From Phytohabitans houttuyneae (GTDB lineage Bacteria; Actinomycetota; Actinomycetes; Mycobacteriales; Micromonosporaceae): a stretch of DNA of 64,000 nucleotides. Position numbers and translations under genes: made by a program. This document shows positions 26,580 to 36,996 of the stretch, piece after piece (within the stretch, counting starts at the first letter, position 1; each line of letters begins with the position of its first letter). Under the pieces are notes generated by a model. It was not told the DNA's origin, did no database searches, and was given only the letters and a program-made list of their open reading frames with translations. The stretch is from NCBI RefSeq assembly GCF_011764425.1, contig NZ_BLPF01000004.1:496001-560000 (forward strand), written 5' to 3'.

Positions 26580-27949
26580 ATGCCGTCCGACGTCGATGCC
26601 GCGCGTGCCCGAAAAGCGCGCCGGATCCCGATTCACCGTACGGTGCCTCGACTGGTGCGCAACCCGATGGTCGGACTCCAGTCGATCGCCCAGGAGGCCG
26701 GAGGCGACATCGTCCGGCTGCAGTTGGGCTGGTTCCAGCCGTACCTCGTCACCCATCCCGACCACGTGCAGCACATCCTGCGCGACCGGGCCACCAACTA
26801 TGTGCGCGAGGGCATGTTCTGGAATCCGCTGAGCCGCTTGTTCGGCCGGGGATCCTGTCCGACGGACCGCCCTGGGAGGCCAGCCGCCGCAACCTCCAGC
26901 CCCTCTTCACGGCGAAGCGGGTCGACGCGCTGATGGCGAGGATGGCCGAGGTGGCGCACGAGGCGATCGACGACCTGGCGCTGCGTGTGCGACCGGACGA
27001 GCCGGTCGACGTCGCCACGGAGATGAGCCGCATCGTCAACCGCACGATCATCCGGGTCTTCTTCGGCGACCGGATCCCCACCGCGGCCGCGGACCGGATC
27101 ATCCCGGCTCTGTACGACATCGCCACGTCGCTGGTCGTCCGGATGGCGCTGCCGCGGGTGCCCCACCGGTTGCCGCTGCCGGGCGACCGTGCGTTCCACC
27201 GCGGTGTGGCGACGATCGACGATGTGCTGCTCCCGGCGATACGCGAGGCCCGCCGGCACCGGGACGGCGGCGACGACGTCATCGCGACGCTGTGCGCCGC
27301 GAGCGGCTCTGACGGTGCGGAGCTGAGCGAGCGGCAGGTACGGGACGACGTGGTGACGATGTTCGTCACCGCGACCGAGACGACCTCGCTCACCCTCACC
27401 TGGCTGTGGCCCATCCTGCGGGCACATCCGGAGGTGGCGCAGCGGCTTTACGACGAGATCGATCACGTGGTCGCGGGCGATCGGGTCCGGCACACGCACG
27501 TGCCGGAGCTGCGCTACCTCCGAGCCGTGCTGGACGAGTTGCTCCGCCTCTACCCGGTCGGCTGGATCTTCCCGCGCACCGCGCTGGCGGCCGACGTCAT
27601 CGGTGTCACCGGCATCCCGCCGGGTGCCACGCTTCTGGTCAGTCCGTTCCTCACGCACCAGATGGCGGAGTTCTGGCCGGACCCGCAGCGGTTCGACCCG
27701 GAGCGGTTCCTTTCCGGCGGCATTCCCCACCGCTACGCGTACTTTCCGTTCGGCGGCGGCCCGCACCAGTGCCTGGGCCGCCACGTCTTCCAGGTCGAGG
27801 CGCAACTGATCGTGGCTAGCCTGCTCTCCCGGATGCGGCCGGTACCCTCGTCCGCCCCAGTGCCGTCACTCAAGGTGGCGGCGACGTTGTTGCCCCATGA
27901 ACGGGTGCGGATGGCATTCGCGCCAGCCAGCCGCCAGCAGGTGGTCTAG
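26580..27949 (+). pseudogene. Cytochrome P450 with one frameshift
   Basis: Start ATG at 26580. The first frame runs well as a P450 to about 26847 (FWNPLSRLFGRG). A G-run of four at 26848-26851 then shifts the frame; one extra G restores ILSDGPPWEASRRNLQ and the remaining 1.1 kb. The restored product is 456 aa with an I-helix ATETTS, ExxR (ELLR) and the heme loop FGGGPHQCLG (Cys codon 27770-27772). First gene of the diterpene operon, where it should oxidise the hydrocarbon product. The break may be consensus error rather than decay, since the rest is intact. Confidence 0.85.
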
Positions 27950-28813
27950 GTGGCGCTGCCGCCGGCCGTGGAAAATGGACGGATCTGTGCCCTCGCCGGC
28001 CAAGCGCAGCGTGACATGCGCCGATGGGCCGAGCGCTACCCGTCCCTGTTCGCGGCGAAGCCTTTCGACGACACCCTCTTCAACACGCTCGCGCTGGCGA
28101 CGGCGTTCAGCGGGCCCTGGCTCGACGTCCGGCAGCAGCGGATGGCCAACCAGGTCGCGCTCTGGTGCTTCGGGCTGGACTGGCTGGTGGACTACGTCGC
28201 GACGTCGGAAGCCGAGGCCGGCGCCATCGCCGCGCGCTGCCTGGCCGTGGCGAGCGGCGCCGAGGTGGCGGACGACGACCTCACCGCGTTTCTCGCCGCC
28301 ATCCGTGACGAGCTGGCCGTCTCGCCGGCATTCGCGGTGCTCGGCCCGGTGTGGCTGGACGAGCTGCGCCGGATGCTGGATGCGATGGTGCGTGAGCACC
28401 AATGGAAAGCGGAAGGCGGCCAGCGTCCGTCCCTTGAGGAGTATCTCGAAAACGCCGACAATCTCGGGTTTTCCTTTGTCTTCGCCGCACACTGGATCCA
28501 CACCGATGGCGCACCGTCCGCTGTAGACATCGACCTTGTTCGAATGGCAAGCTGGGCGGTGCAACGCGTGATCCGGCTGACAAACGACCTCGCGACGTAC
28601 GAGCGGGACGTCCAGTGGGGCGACCTCAACGCATTACTGCTCGGTCCAGAAAGGACAGAGGTGGTGCGTGAGGTCGAGCGCCTCACTGCCGACGCGCGGT
28701 CGTTCATCGCCGCGGTCAGAGTTCGGCACCCCGCGCTGGCCGACTATCTGGAGCGGCAGATGGACTTCTGCACCGGCTTCTACGGTGTCACCGACTACTG
28801 GGGTGCTCTGTGA
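27950..28813 (+). CDS. Class I terpene synthase (diterpene synthase)
   Basis: 287 aa from GTG at 27950, immediately after the P450 stop. Metal-binding motifs are a variant Asp motif D77-W-L-V-D81 and the NSE/DTE-type N212-D213-L-A-T-Y-E-R-D. Class I enzymes ionise the allylic diphosphate. Because the next gene is a class II cyclase, the natural substrate is probably a copalyl-type diphosphate. GTGA overlap couples it to that gene. No prenyl diphosphate synthase is in the window. Confidence 0.83.
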   Translation: MALPPAVENGRICALAGQAQRDMRRWAERYPSLFAAKPFDDTLFNTLALATAFSGPWLDVRQQRMANQVALWCFGLDWLVDYVATSEAEAGAIAARCLAVASGAEVADDDLTAFLAAIRDELAVSPAFAVLGPVWLDELRRMLDAMVREHQWKAEGGQRPSLEEYLENADNLGFSFVFAAHWIHTDGAPSAVDIDLVRMASWAVQRVIRLTNDLATYERDVQWGDLNALLLGPERTEVVREVERLTADARSFIAAVRVRHPALADYLERQMDFCTGFYGVTDYWGAL

Positions 28814-30317
28814 CCGTCGAGGCGTGTGCCACGCCTGCGGACGTCGCCACCGCGGCCGCCGACCTGGTCGCCGGCCTGGCGCTCGATCCGTGGGGATCCG
28901 TCCGCCCGTCGGTGTACGAGACGGGTCGCCTCGTGGCGCTGGCGCCCTGGCTGGAGGGGCACCGGCAGCGCATCGAGTACCTCCTCGACACCCAGCGCGC
29001 GGACGGCGGGTGGGGCGGCCCGGGCGGCTACGCCCTGGTGCCCACGCTCAGTGCGACCGACGGCCTGCTCTCCGCCCTGGGAGTCGGGCCGGCGACCGAG
29101 CGTGGCCTCGCGGCGTTGGCGGGCCTGCTGCGCGCCCCCGGGCCGGTGATCCCGGACCTGCCCGCCGTGGAGCTGATCGTTCCGGCCTTGATCGCGTCCC
29201 TCAACGAGCGTCTGCGCGACAGCGGCCGCGGCGGTCTTCCGCTGCCGTCCACGATCGACGGCGCGACGCTCGGCCGGGTGCGCGCCTCGCTGGCCAGCGG
29301 CATCAACGCTCCGCAGAAGCTCCTGCACGCGTGGGAGATCCTCGGCGTTCCGCGCGCCGGGCGTGTGCCGGTGCCGGTGGCGGACGGGCCGGTCGGCGGG
29401 TCACCCGCGGCGACCGCCGCCTGGCTGCGGGACCACGGAGGCTCCGAGCCGGCCTGGCGCTACCTCGAACGCGCCGTGCGGCACCAGGGCGGTCCGGTGC
29501 CCTGCGCCGCTCCGATCACCGTCTTCGAGCGTGCCTGGGTGCTGAACTGGCTGGCCGAGGCGGGTGTGCCGGTGACACCTCCGGAAGGGCTGCTGCGCGA
29601 CCTCGACGTCGCGATCGGTGAACACGGTGTGGCCGCCGGGCCGGGCCTGCCGAACGACGCGGACACGACGGCCGTCGCGCTTTCCGCCCTGGCCCAGTTC
29701 GGGATGCCGCGGGAGCCAGCCAGCCTCTGGGCGTACGAGCTGCCCAGCCACTTCTGCACGTGGCAGGGGAGGACGGCCGCTCGGTGAGTGTCAACGCCCA
29801 CGTGCTGGAGGCGTTCGGCCACTGGCTCGGCTCGGCAGCGCGGGACGCCGAGCGTTACCGGGCCGCGGCGGTGCGGCTCAGCGGCTGGCTGGTCGCCCAG
29901 CAGCAGCCGGACGGCTCGTGGACAGACCGCTGGCACGCCTCCCCGTTTTACGCCACCGCCTGCTGCGTACAGGCGCTCTCCCGATTCGGGTACGGAGACG
30001 AGGCCGAGGCCGCGATTGGTCGAGCGGTGGAGTGGGTCCTCGCGAATCGGCGCCCGGACGGCTCGTGGGGTTGGTGGCGGACCACCGACGAAGAGACCGC
30101 GTACGCGATGCGCATCCTCCTCACGATCACTAGTGGTCGATCCGAAGAGGCGATTGCGGGAGGCTACCGGCATCTATCCGAGGCGATCCGAGCCGGCTCT
30201 GTCGTCGGATCGGGGGATCCGCCGATGTGGCATGACAAAGACCTCTATTCGCCGTTGGCGATTGTTCATGCCGCCGTTCTCGCCGCCCTGCACCAGGCAC
30301 AACGCCTTTTCTCATGA
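28810..30317 (+). pseudogene. Class II diterpene cyclase with one frameshift
   Basis: GTG at 28810 overlaps the class I stop. The first 325 codons carry the catalytic motif D283-A-D285-T286, a variant of DxDD that protonates GGPP. A run of four Gs near 29766-29769 shifts the frame; one extra G joins WQGEDGRSVSVNAH and the C-terminal beta/gamma domain (QQPDGSW and RRPDGSWGWW repeats). The restored product is 502 aa, close to bacterial enzymes such as halimadienyl or ent-copalyl diphosphate synthases. Break is probably consensus error. Confidence 0.82.
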
Positions 30318-30360
30318 TCGGAAAGGCGTCTCCGTCGAGTCCGATGTAGACATCTGAGGC

Positions 30361-30390
30361 TTGAGTCGACACTCGCGGCGTTGCTAGGGT
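30361..30390 (+). promoter_or_regulatory. Promoter of the conservon
   Basis: TTGAGT (30361-30366), 18-bp spacer, TAGGGT (30385-30390). Start site near 30397 gives a leader of about 37 nt before the sensor-kinase ATG at 30434. Confidence 0.5.
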
Positions 30391-30433
30391 GCCCGGGGTC
30401 GCTCACCCCTTTCCGGCTGTTGGGACTGGTGCC

Positions 30434-32932
30434 ATGAGATTCCGCAGCTCAAACGTGCGGACCAAGATTGTTGCCCTTCTCTTGTCACTCTTTGCGCTGT
30501 GGGCGTTCGCGGCGTATGTGACATTGCGTGAGGGTTTCAACCTGCTGACCGTCAGCCGCCTGGACAGCGAGGTCTCCCAGCCGAGCGAAAAGCTGCTGCT
30601 TGAGCTGCAAAAGGAACGCCGCCTGACGCTCGTCTACCTCGGCCGCCCGGGCCCCGGAGAGCGCGCGGCCCTGGCCACCCAGCGGGTGAGCACCGACGCG
30701 GCCCGAGCCACCTTCGAGCGGAAGGCCGGGGCCGGGTCCATCGACGCGTCGGCGAGCGACACGCTGGAGCGGCGCATCGACGCGACCTTCGCCCTGCTGC
30801 GCGACCTGCCCGCGGACCGCGAGGCGGTTGACGCGCGGAGCACCGACCGCGGGGGTGCCGGGGCGCGTTACTCCGGCGTCATCGACTCGATCTTCCACAT
30901 CTACGACTCGCTGGCCACGTTGGACGACAAAGAGCTGGCCAAAGACGTGCGCACCCTCATCCAGCTCAACCGGGCCCGCGAAGTGATCGCGCAGGAGGAC
31001 GCCCTCGTCGCCGGCGTGCTGGCGGCCGGGCGGATGACCGTCGAGGAGCGCGAGCGCCTTGTGCAGCTCGCCGGCGCCCAGCGGTTCTACTCCGAGCTGG
31101 CCGCGGACGAGCTGCCGGCCGAAGATCGGGCGCGGTACGACAGGATGGTCGACGGTCCGGCGTACTCGATGTTCCGCGGGCTCGAAGAGCGCCTGATGGA
31201 CAGTGACCCGGAGGGCTCGGCGCCCAAGGTCACCGCCGCCGACTGGGACGCCGCCCTCCCGCCAGTGCTCGACGAGTACTACAACGACGTGATCCGGGCC
31301 GGCGGCAGCGCGGTGGTCAAGCGTTCCACGCCGATGGCGATCGGCGTCGTGGTGCGGCTGCTGGCAGCCGGTGGCCTCGGCCTGCTCGCCGTCATCGCGT
31401 CCATCATCGTGTCCATCACCACGGCCCGTGCGCTGGTCCGCCAGCTCGAGCGCCTCCGCACCGCGGCGTGGGATCTGGCCAACGTGCGCCTGCCCGGCGT
31501 GGTCGAGCGGCTCCGCCAAGGCGAAAAGGTCGACGTGGCCGCGGAGTCACCACCACTGACCTTCGGAAACGACGAGATCGGCCAAGTCGGTCAGGCGATC
31601 AACGCGGTGCAGGAGACCGCCATCCGCGCCGCCGTCGACCAGGCTGAGCTGCGCCACGGGGTCCGCGACCTCTTCCTCGGCCTGGCCCGCCGCAACCAGG
31701 CGCTGGTGCACCGCCAGCTCAAGGTGCTCGACGAGATCGAGCGGCGGGAGACCGACGCGCACGAGCTGGCCGACCTGTTCAAAGTGGACCACCTTGCCAC
31801 CCGTATGCGGCGCAACGCGGAAAACCTCATCGTGCTCTCCGGTGCCGTGCCGGGCCGCCGGTGGCGCAACCCGGTGCCGTTCGTGGACGTGGTTCGCGGC
31901 GCGGTCGCCGAGGTCGAGGACTACACGCGGGTCTCGGTGCTGCCGATCGACGTGGCGTCGCTTTCCGGCCGGGCGGTCAGCGACGTGATCCACCTGCTCG
32001 CCGAGCTGATCGAAAACGCCGCCTCGTTCTCCCCGCCGTACACGATGGTCAACGTCGGCGGCCAAAAGGTGGCCAACGGCTTTGTCGTGGAGATCGAAGA
32101 CCGCGGCCTCGGCATGAGCGAGCAGGAGCTCGACGCCGCCAACGACCTGGTGAGCAACCCGCCGGAGTTCAACCTCTCCAGCACCGCGCGCCTCGGCCTC
32201 TACGTGGTCGGCCGCCTCGCGGTGCGGCACGGCATCGACGTGCGCCTGCGCCGCTCGCCCTACGGCGGCACGATGGCGATCGTGCTCATCCCATCCGGCC
32301 TCGTCGTGGCGGACCCGACGCAGGAAACCCCGCCCGAGGGCGCCGAGGCGGAGACGGGCGTCGCCGAGGCCGACCGGCGCGTCCGGGCGTACCAGCTGCT
32401 GCGCGCCACGCCGACCGTGCCGGCGGCCACACCCGCGGCCACGGAGACGCCGGCGCCGGCCACCCCGCTGCCGAGCGCCGCCAAGGTGCCCGCCGAGCCA
32501 AAGCCCGAGGCGCCCGTCTCGCCCGCGCCGATCGTGGCCCGCGCCCGTGTCGCCCCGCTCGACCGGCGCGACGACGAGCTGCCCACCGCGGGCCGGCCGC
32601 CGGTCGCTGACGGGCCGGTGACCAACGGCAGCGGCCACCCGGAGCCGCCGCGCGACGCGGTCACACTCACCCCGTCCGGCCTGCCGTGGCGCGTGCGCCA
32701 GGCGAGCATCGCCGCGCCGCTGCGGGAAAACCAGCCGCCGGCACCGCCGGAGCCGCAGCCGCCGGCGCCGGCTCCGCGTACGCCGGAGCAGACCCGCAGC
32801 ATGATGTCGTCCTACCAGTCGGCCACCCGGCGCGGCCGTGCCGAGGCGGAGCGGCTCAACGCGGAGACCCCGCGGCAGGCACCCGAGCCCGACCGGCCGG
32901 CGCCGCCCGGCGACACCGAGCCTTCCGCATAA
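30434..32932 (+). CDS. Conservon sensor kinase CvnA-like, with NIT domain
   Basis: 832 aa from ATG at 30434. One membrane helix near 13-33, an extracytoplasmic nitrate/nitrite-sensing (NIT) type region to about 300, a second helix near 305-330, HAMP, dimerisation helices and a histidine-kinase ATPase domain with N-box ELIENAASFSPP and G-box DRGLGM. A long Pro/Ala-rich tail follows from about 640. In Streptomyces such proteins head conservons that act like G-protein-coupled systems. No response regulator gene is adjacent. Confidence 0.87.
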   Translation: MRFRSSNVRTKIVALLLSLFALWAFAAYVTLREGFNLLTVSRLDSEVSQPSEKLLLELQKERRLTLVYLGRPGPGERAALATQRVSTDAARATFERKAGAGSIDASASDTLERRIDATFALLRDLPADREAVDARSTDRGGAGARYSGVIDSIFHIYDSLATLDDKELAKDVRTLIQLNRAREVIAQEDALVAGVLAAGRMTVEERERLVQLAGAQRFYSELAADELPAEDRARYDRMVDGPAYSMFRGLEERLMDSDPEGSAPKVTAADWDAALPPVLDEYYNDVIRAGGSAVVKRSTPMAIGVVVRLLAAGGLGLLAVIASIIVSITTARALVRQLERLRTAAWDLANVRLPGVVERLRQGEKVDVAAESPPLTFGNDEIGQVGQAINAVQETAIRAAVDQAELRHGVRDLFLGLARRNQALVHRQLKVLDEIERRETDAHELADLFKVDHLATRMRRNAENLIVLSGAVPGRRWRNPVPFVDVVRGAVAEVEDYTRVSVLPIDVASLSGRAVSDVIHLLAELIENAASFSPPYTMVNVGGQKVANGFVVEIEDRGLGMSEQELDAANDLVSNPPEFNLSSTARLGLYVVGRLAVRHGIDVRLRRSPYGGTMAIVLIPSGLVVADPTQETPPEGAEAETGVAEADRRVRAYQLLRATPTVPAATPAATETPAPATPLPSAAKVPAEPKPEAPVSPAPIVARARVAPLDRRDDELPTAGRPPVADGPVTNGSGHPEPPRDAVTLTPSGLPWRVRQASIAAPLRENQPPAPPEPQPPAPAPRTPEQTRSMMSSYQSATRRGRAEAERLNAETPRQAPEPDRPAPPGDTEPSA

Positions 32933-32973
32933 ATCCCCGCTCGGCACACGTACAGCGCAGAAAGAGGTCGACA

Positions 32974-33396
32974 GTGGCCCAGACGACAAGTTCCGTCAGT
33001 GACCTGGCTTGGTTGCTGGACGACCTGGTCGAGCGGGTTGACGAAGTCAAACAGGCCGTCGTGCTCTCGGCGGACGGCCTGCTGATCGCGGCGTCGCGGG
33101 ACCTGAGCCGGGAGGACGCCGAGCACCTCGCGGCGGTCGCATCCGGCTTCCAGAGCCTGGCTCGCGGCGCCGGCCGCCAGTTCAAGGGCGGCAGCGTACG
33201 CCAGACGATCGTGGAGATGGACACGCTCTTCCTTTTCGTGACCGCCGCCGGCCAGCGGGCAAACCTGGCCGTGATCGGTACGGAGGACGCCGACATCGGG
33301 CTCGTCGCCTACGAGATGGCGATGCTGGTGACCCGCGTGGGCCAGTTCCTCACGACCCCCTCACGGTCCTCCGTGAGCCCGCCCGACGGGAGGTGA
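32974..33396 (+). CDS. Roadblock/LC7 protein, CvnB-like
   Basis: 140 aa from GTG at 32974, 41 nt after the kinase gene. Roadblock/LC7 fold (AVVLSADGLLIAASRDL). Such proteins are the likely GTPase-activating or exchange partner of the small GTPase encoded two genes downstream, and bind the kinase in related systems. Confidence 0.9.
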   Translation: MAQTTSSVSDLAWLLDDLVERVDEVKQAVVLSADGLLIAASRDLSREDAEHLAAVASGFQSLARGAGRQFKGGSVRQTIVEMDTLFLFVTAAGQRANLAVIGTEDADIGLVAYEMAMLVTRVGQFLTTPSRSSVSPPDGR

Positions 33397-33399
33397 CCT

Positions 33400-33789
33400 T
33401 TGGACCCCAAGAGGCAGGCGCCGGCCGACGAGGTCTGGCACGACGACGAAGCCGGGCCGGTGGTACGCCCGTACGCGATGACCCGGGGCCGCACGGCGCC
33501 CGCGCGGGGTGAGTTCGACCTGATCTCCCTGGTGGTGGCCACCCGGTCGGTCCCGTCGCTCGCGGCCGGGCTCCAGCCGGAGCACGTCACGATCATGCGG
33601 TTGGCGCAGCGCCCCCTGTCCGTCGCGGAGGTCGCCGGTCACCTCACGCTCCCGCTCGGGATCGTGCGCGTGCTGCTCGGCGACCTGCTCGACAAGGGGT
33701 ACATCCTCGCTCGCGAGCCCCAACCCACAAGCCAGATGCCCCCTGAGCGGATCTTCAAGGCGGTGATCAATGGGCTCCGCTCTCTCTGA
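33400..33789 (+). CDS. DUF742 protein, CvnC-like
   Basis: 129 aa from TTG at 33400, chosen because GGGAGGTGA ends 4 nt upstream. DUF742 winged-helix-like fold with conserved VRPYAMTRGR and LPLGIVRVLLGDL. Its 3' end overlaps the GTPase gene by 20 nt. Contributes to conservon signalling; mechanism not well defined. Confidence 0.88.
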   Translation: MDPKRQAPADEVWHDDEAGPVVRPYAMTRGRTAPARGEFDLISLVVATRSVPSLAAGLQPEHVTIMRLAQRPLSVAEVAGHLTLPLGIVRVLLGDLLDKGYILAREPQPTSQMPPERIFKAVINGLRSL

Positions 33790-34366
33790 GCAGGCGCCGG
33801 ACACCAGCATCCCGATGGCGATCAAGGTACTTATCGCCGGCGGGTTCGGGGTCGGCAAGACCACCCTCGTCGGCTCGGTCAGCGAGATCCGGCCGATGCG
33901 CACCGAGGAGGTGATCACCGAGGCCAGCGTGGGTGTCGACGACACCTTCGGCGTGGAGGCCAAGACCACCACGACCGTGGCCATGGACTTCGGGCGGATC
34001 ACCATCTCCGACGAGGTCGTGCTCTACCTTTTCGGCACGCCCGGACAGGACCGCTTCTGGTTCGTGTGGGACGAGCTGTCGATGGGTGCGGTCGGCGCGG
34101 TGGTGCTTGCCGACACCCGACGGCTGGCGGAGAGCTTCCCCTCGATCGACTACTTCGAGGGCCGGGGCACGCCGTTCATCGTCGCGGTCAACTGCTTCGA
34201 CGGGGCGCCGCGGTACACGGTCGAGGACGTCAAGCTCGCCCTCAACCTCGACCCCGACGTGCCGCTGCTGCTCTGCGACGCGCGCGAGACCGCCTCCGGA
34301 AAGAATGTGCTGATCACGCTCATGCAGCACGCGATGACCAAGGCGGGGACCGCCCTGGCAGGGTAG
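33770..34366 (+). CDS. Small Ras-like GTPase, CvnD-like
   Basis: 198 aa from ATG at 33770. P-loop GGFGVGKTT (K30), switch-II-like FGTPGQDRF, and NCFD in place of the NKxD guanine-specificity motif. Completes the four-gene conservon. In streptomycetes these GTPases cycle with the roadblock partner and influence development or secondary metabolism; here the neighbouring terpene genes are the obvious candidate target, as an inference. Confidence 0.9.
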   Translation: MGSALSEQAPDTSIPMAIKVLIAGGFGVGKTTLVGSVSEIRPMRTEEVITEASVGVDDTFGVEAKTTTTVAMDFGRITISDEVVLYLFGTPGQDRFWFVWDELSMGAVGAVVLADTRRLAESFPSIDYFEGRGTPFIVAVNCFDGAPRYTVEDVKLALNLDPDVPLLLCDARETASGKNVLITLMQHAMTKAGTALAG

Positions 34367-34370
34367 GGGC

Positions 34371-35534
34371 GTGGGATCCCTGTCCGGCCTGCTGGTGGCC
34401 GACTTCAGCCGCGTGCTCGCCGGCCCGTACGCGACGATGCTCCTCGCCGACCTCGGCGCGGAGGTGGTCAAGGTGGAGCGGCCCGGCACCGGCGACGACA
34501 CGCGCGCGTGGGGCCCGCCGTACGCGGACGGCGAGGCCACCTACTTCCTCGGCGTCAACCGCAACAAGCGCTCCGTCGCGCTCGACCTCGCCGATGCGCG
34601 GGACGCGGAGGCGGCGCGGGAGCTGGCGCTGCGCGCCGACGTGCTTGTGGAAAACCTGCGGCCGGGCACGATGGCCCGCTTCGGCCTCGGGTACGAGCAG
34701 CTGCGCCCCCACCACCCCGGCCTCGTCTACTGCTCGGTGACCGGCTTCGGCGCGGGGGAGGGCGCCGCGCTGCCCGGCTACGACCTGCTCGCCCAGGCCG
34801 TCGGCGGCCTGATGAGCGTCACCGGCGAGCCGGGCGGCTCGGGCACCAAGACCGGTGTGGCGCTGGTCGACGTGATCACGGGCCTGCACGCCGCTCTGGG
34901 TGTGCTCGCCGCGCTGCGCCACCGCGACCGCACCGGCGAGGGGCAGCGGGTCGAGGTGTCGCTGCTGTCGTCGTTGCTTTCCGCCCTGACCAACCACTCG
35001 TCGGGGTACGTCGCCGCCGGCGTGGTGCCGGCCGCGATGGGCAACCAGCACCCCAGCATCGCGCCCTACGAGGTCTTCGCGGCGGCCGACCGGCCGCTGG
35101 TGGTCGCTGTGGGCAACGACCGCCAGTTCGCCGCGCTGTGCGCCGTGCTCGACCGCGCCGACCTGGCCGAGGATCCCCGCTTCAAGACAAACGCCGGCCG
35201 GGTCGCGGCGCGGGCGCCGCTGGCCGAGGCACTCTCCGCGACATTTTCATCCGGTACCGCCGACGGCTGGTTTGCCGCCCTGACCGCCGCCGGGGTCCCG
35301 TGCGGGCCGATCAACGACCTGGCCGCCGCGTTCGACCTGGCGTCCGGCCTCGGCCTGGCCCCGGTGGTGGAGGTGTCCGACCAGCGCCGGGAGCACCCGG
35401 TCCGCCAGGTCGCCAACCCGATCGGGCTGAGCGCGACGCCGCCCGAGTACCGGCTCGCCCCGCCCCGCCTCGGCGAGGACGGCGAATGGGTGCGGCGGCT
35501 GCTCTCCGCGCCGCCTGACAACGTTGACAGTTAA
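34371..35534 (+). CDS. CaiB/BaiF family CoA-transferase
   Basis: 387 aa from GTG at 34371, 4 nt after the GTPase stop. Type III CoA-transferase fold; the catalytic Asp is in [10 protein letters not shown] near residue 138. Moves CoA between carboxylic acids via a mixed anhydride. Substrate pair unknown; co-transcription with the conservon looks likely but its connection to signalling is unclear. Confidence 0.87.
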   Translation: MGSLSGLLVADFSRVLAGPYATMLLADLGAEVVKVERPGTGDDTRAWGPPYADGEATYFLGVNRNKRSVALDLADARDAEAARELALRADVLVENLRPGTMARFGLGYEQLRPHHPGLVYCSVTGFGAGEGAALPGYDLLAQAVGGLMSVTGEPGGSGTKTGVALVDVITGLHAALGVLAALRHRDRTGEGQRVEVSLLSSLLSALTNHSSGYVAAGVVPAAMGNQHPSIAPYEVFAAADRPLVVAVGNDRQFAALCAVLDRADLAEDPRFKTNAGRVAARAPLAEALSATFSSGTADGWFAALTAAGVPCGPINDLAAAFDLASGLGLAPVVEVSDQRREHPVRQVANPIGLSATPPEYRLAPPRLGEDGEWVRRLLSAPPDNVDS

Positions 35535-35553
35535 CTTTATTCATAGTTATCGT
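35524..35553 (+). promoter_or_regulatory. Strong promoter giving a leaderless GH76 mRNA
   Basis: TTGACA (35524-35529), 18-bp spacer, TATCGT (35548-35553). Seven bases later is A35560 of the ATG, so the transcript would begin with the start codon. This argues against any upstream start. Confidence 0.65.
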
Positions 35554-35559
35554 TCTCAC

Positions 35560-36996
35560 ATGGTGGAGAGCGCTCTCAGGATTGCCGCCGTCGGCGTGCT
35601 GGTGCTCGCGGCTCAAGTGACCTTCGCGGGCGCCGCCGCGGCGGCCACCATCTGCAACCGCTACTGCGACGGCCGCGACGCCGCGCTTTCGCCCGCCGAC
35701 CGCCAGCCGGTCAGCGCCACCGTGCACGGCCGCCGCATCGTGCTGCACTTCAACGACACCGACGCGATGGGCTGGGGGTCGATCGAGACCGGCAACCCGG
35801 GCGACGAGGTGTGGCTGGACCGCTCCTTCGACGGCGGCCGCACCTGGGCGTCCGGCAGCCGGCTCGGCGTGACCAGCATCCCCGCCGGCCAGCGCGGATG
35901 GCGCACCGCGATGTTCAATGTGGACGACTGGGCCAGCCGTGGCGTCGGCGCGCTGCGCGCCTGCGGCAAGGCGGGCGACCGCCCGGAGATCGCGTGCACC
36001 CAGTGGGCCCGCACGACCTGGAACGCGGGCAACCGCCGCACCGCCGCCGCCACCGCGCTGATGTCCTTCTACAACAACGGCACCGGCCTCTTCGCCACGA
36101 CCGGCTGGTGGAACTCGGCCAACGCGCTCACCGCCCTCATCGACAACAGCCGGATCACCGGGATGGGCAGCTACCGGTACGCGATCGCCAACACGTACGA
36201 CCGCAACCTCGGCACGCACTTCGGCAACTTCACGAACGACTACATCGACGACACGGGCTGGTGGGGCCTGGCCTGGGTCGCCGCGTACGACCTGACCGGC
36301 GAGAGCCGCTACCTCAACACCGCGCGCGCGGACGCCGACTACATGCACCGCTACTGGGACGGCACCTGCGGCGGCGGGGTGTGGTGGAGCACCGCGCGCT
36401 CCTACAAGAACGCCATCACCAACAGCCTCTACCTCCAGCTCAACGCCGCGCTGCACAACCGGATCGCCGGCGACACGGTGTACCTGCAGCGGGCTCGCGC
36501 GCAATGGCAGTGGTTCCAGGGCACCGGCATGCTCAATTCCGCGGGCCTGGTTAACGACGGCATCAGCCTGTCCACCTGCCGCAACAACGGCCAGCCCGTG
36601 TGGTCGTACAACCAGGGCGTCCCGCTCGCCGGCCTTGTCGAGCTCCACCGCGCCACGGGCGACGCCGCACTTCTCGCGGCCGCGCGGCGGATGGCCGACG
36701 CGTCGACCCGCAACGCCGCGCTCAACCCGGGCGGGGTCCTCGCCGACCCGTGCGAGAGCGGCAACTGCGGTGCGGACGGCCCGTCGTTCAAGGGCATCTA
36801 CGTGCGCGGCCTGCGCGCACTCAACGCCGCCCTCGCCGATCGCCCGTACAGCGGCTACCTGACCCGCCAGGCCGACACCGCGTACGCGCGCGACCGCAAC
36901 GCCCTCGACCAGTACGGCCTGCGCTGGGCCGGCCCGCTCGACACCACCGACGCGGCCCGCCAGCAGAGCGCGCTGGACGCGATGAACTCCGGCTAA
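35560..36996 (+). CDS. Secreted GH76 alpha-1,6-mannanase
   Basis: 478 aa from ATG at 35560. Signal peptide about 1-29 (ends AGAAAAA). Residues from about 155 form the (alpha/alpha)6 GH76 domain with the catalytic pair D230-D231 in [10 protein letters not shown] and later GWWNSANAL and GGGVWWS motifs. GH76 enzymes cut the alpha-1,6-mannan backbone of fungal cell wall mannoprotein. Its operator GAGAGCGCTCTC overlaps codons 3-6. Its stop overlaps the convergent DUF305-like gene by 4 nt. Confidence 0.88.
   Translation: MVESALRIAAVGVLVLAAQVTFAGAAAAATICNRYCDGRDAALSPADRQPVSATVHGRRIVLHFNDTDAMGWGSIETGNPGDEVWLDRSFDGGRTWASGSRLGVTSIPAGQRGWRTAMFNVDDWASRGVGALRACGKAGDRPEIACTQWARTTWNAGNRRTAAATALMSFYNNGTGLFATTGWWNSANALTALIDNSRITGMGSYRYAIANTYDRNLGTHFGNFTNDYIDDTGWWGLAWVAAYDLTGESRYLNTARADADYMHRYWDGTCGGGVWWSTARSYKNAITNSLYLQLNAALHNRIAGDTVYLQRARAQWQWFQGTGMLNSAGLVNDGISLSTCRNNGQPVWSYNQGVPLAGLVELHRATGDAALLAAARRMADASTRNAALNPGGVLADPCESGNCGADGPSFKGIYVRGLRALNAALADRPYSGYLTRQADTAYARDRNALDQYGLRWAGPLDTTDAARQQSALDAMNSG
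35566..35577. promoter_or_regulatory. LacI-type operator, GH76 gene
   Basis: Perfect CG-centred palindrome GAGAGCGCTCTC, six nt downstream of the predicted start site and inside the coding sequence. Identical 12-mers are at 37754 and 45835. CG-centred palindromes of this form are typical of LacI-family sites (compare the CebR site TGGGAGCGCTCCCA). Confidence 0.75.

Noticed and set aside
35524-35559. Upstream start for the GH76 gene at 35524
   Set aside because: That TTG is the first half of a TTGACA -35 element, and the signal peptide begins properly at the ATG at 35560.
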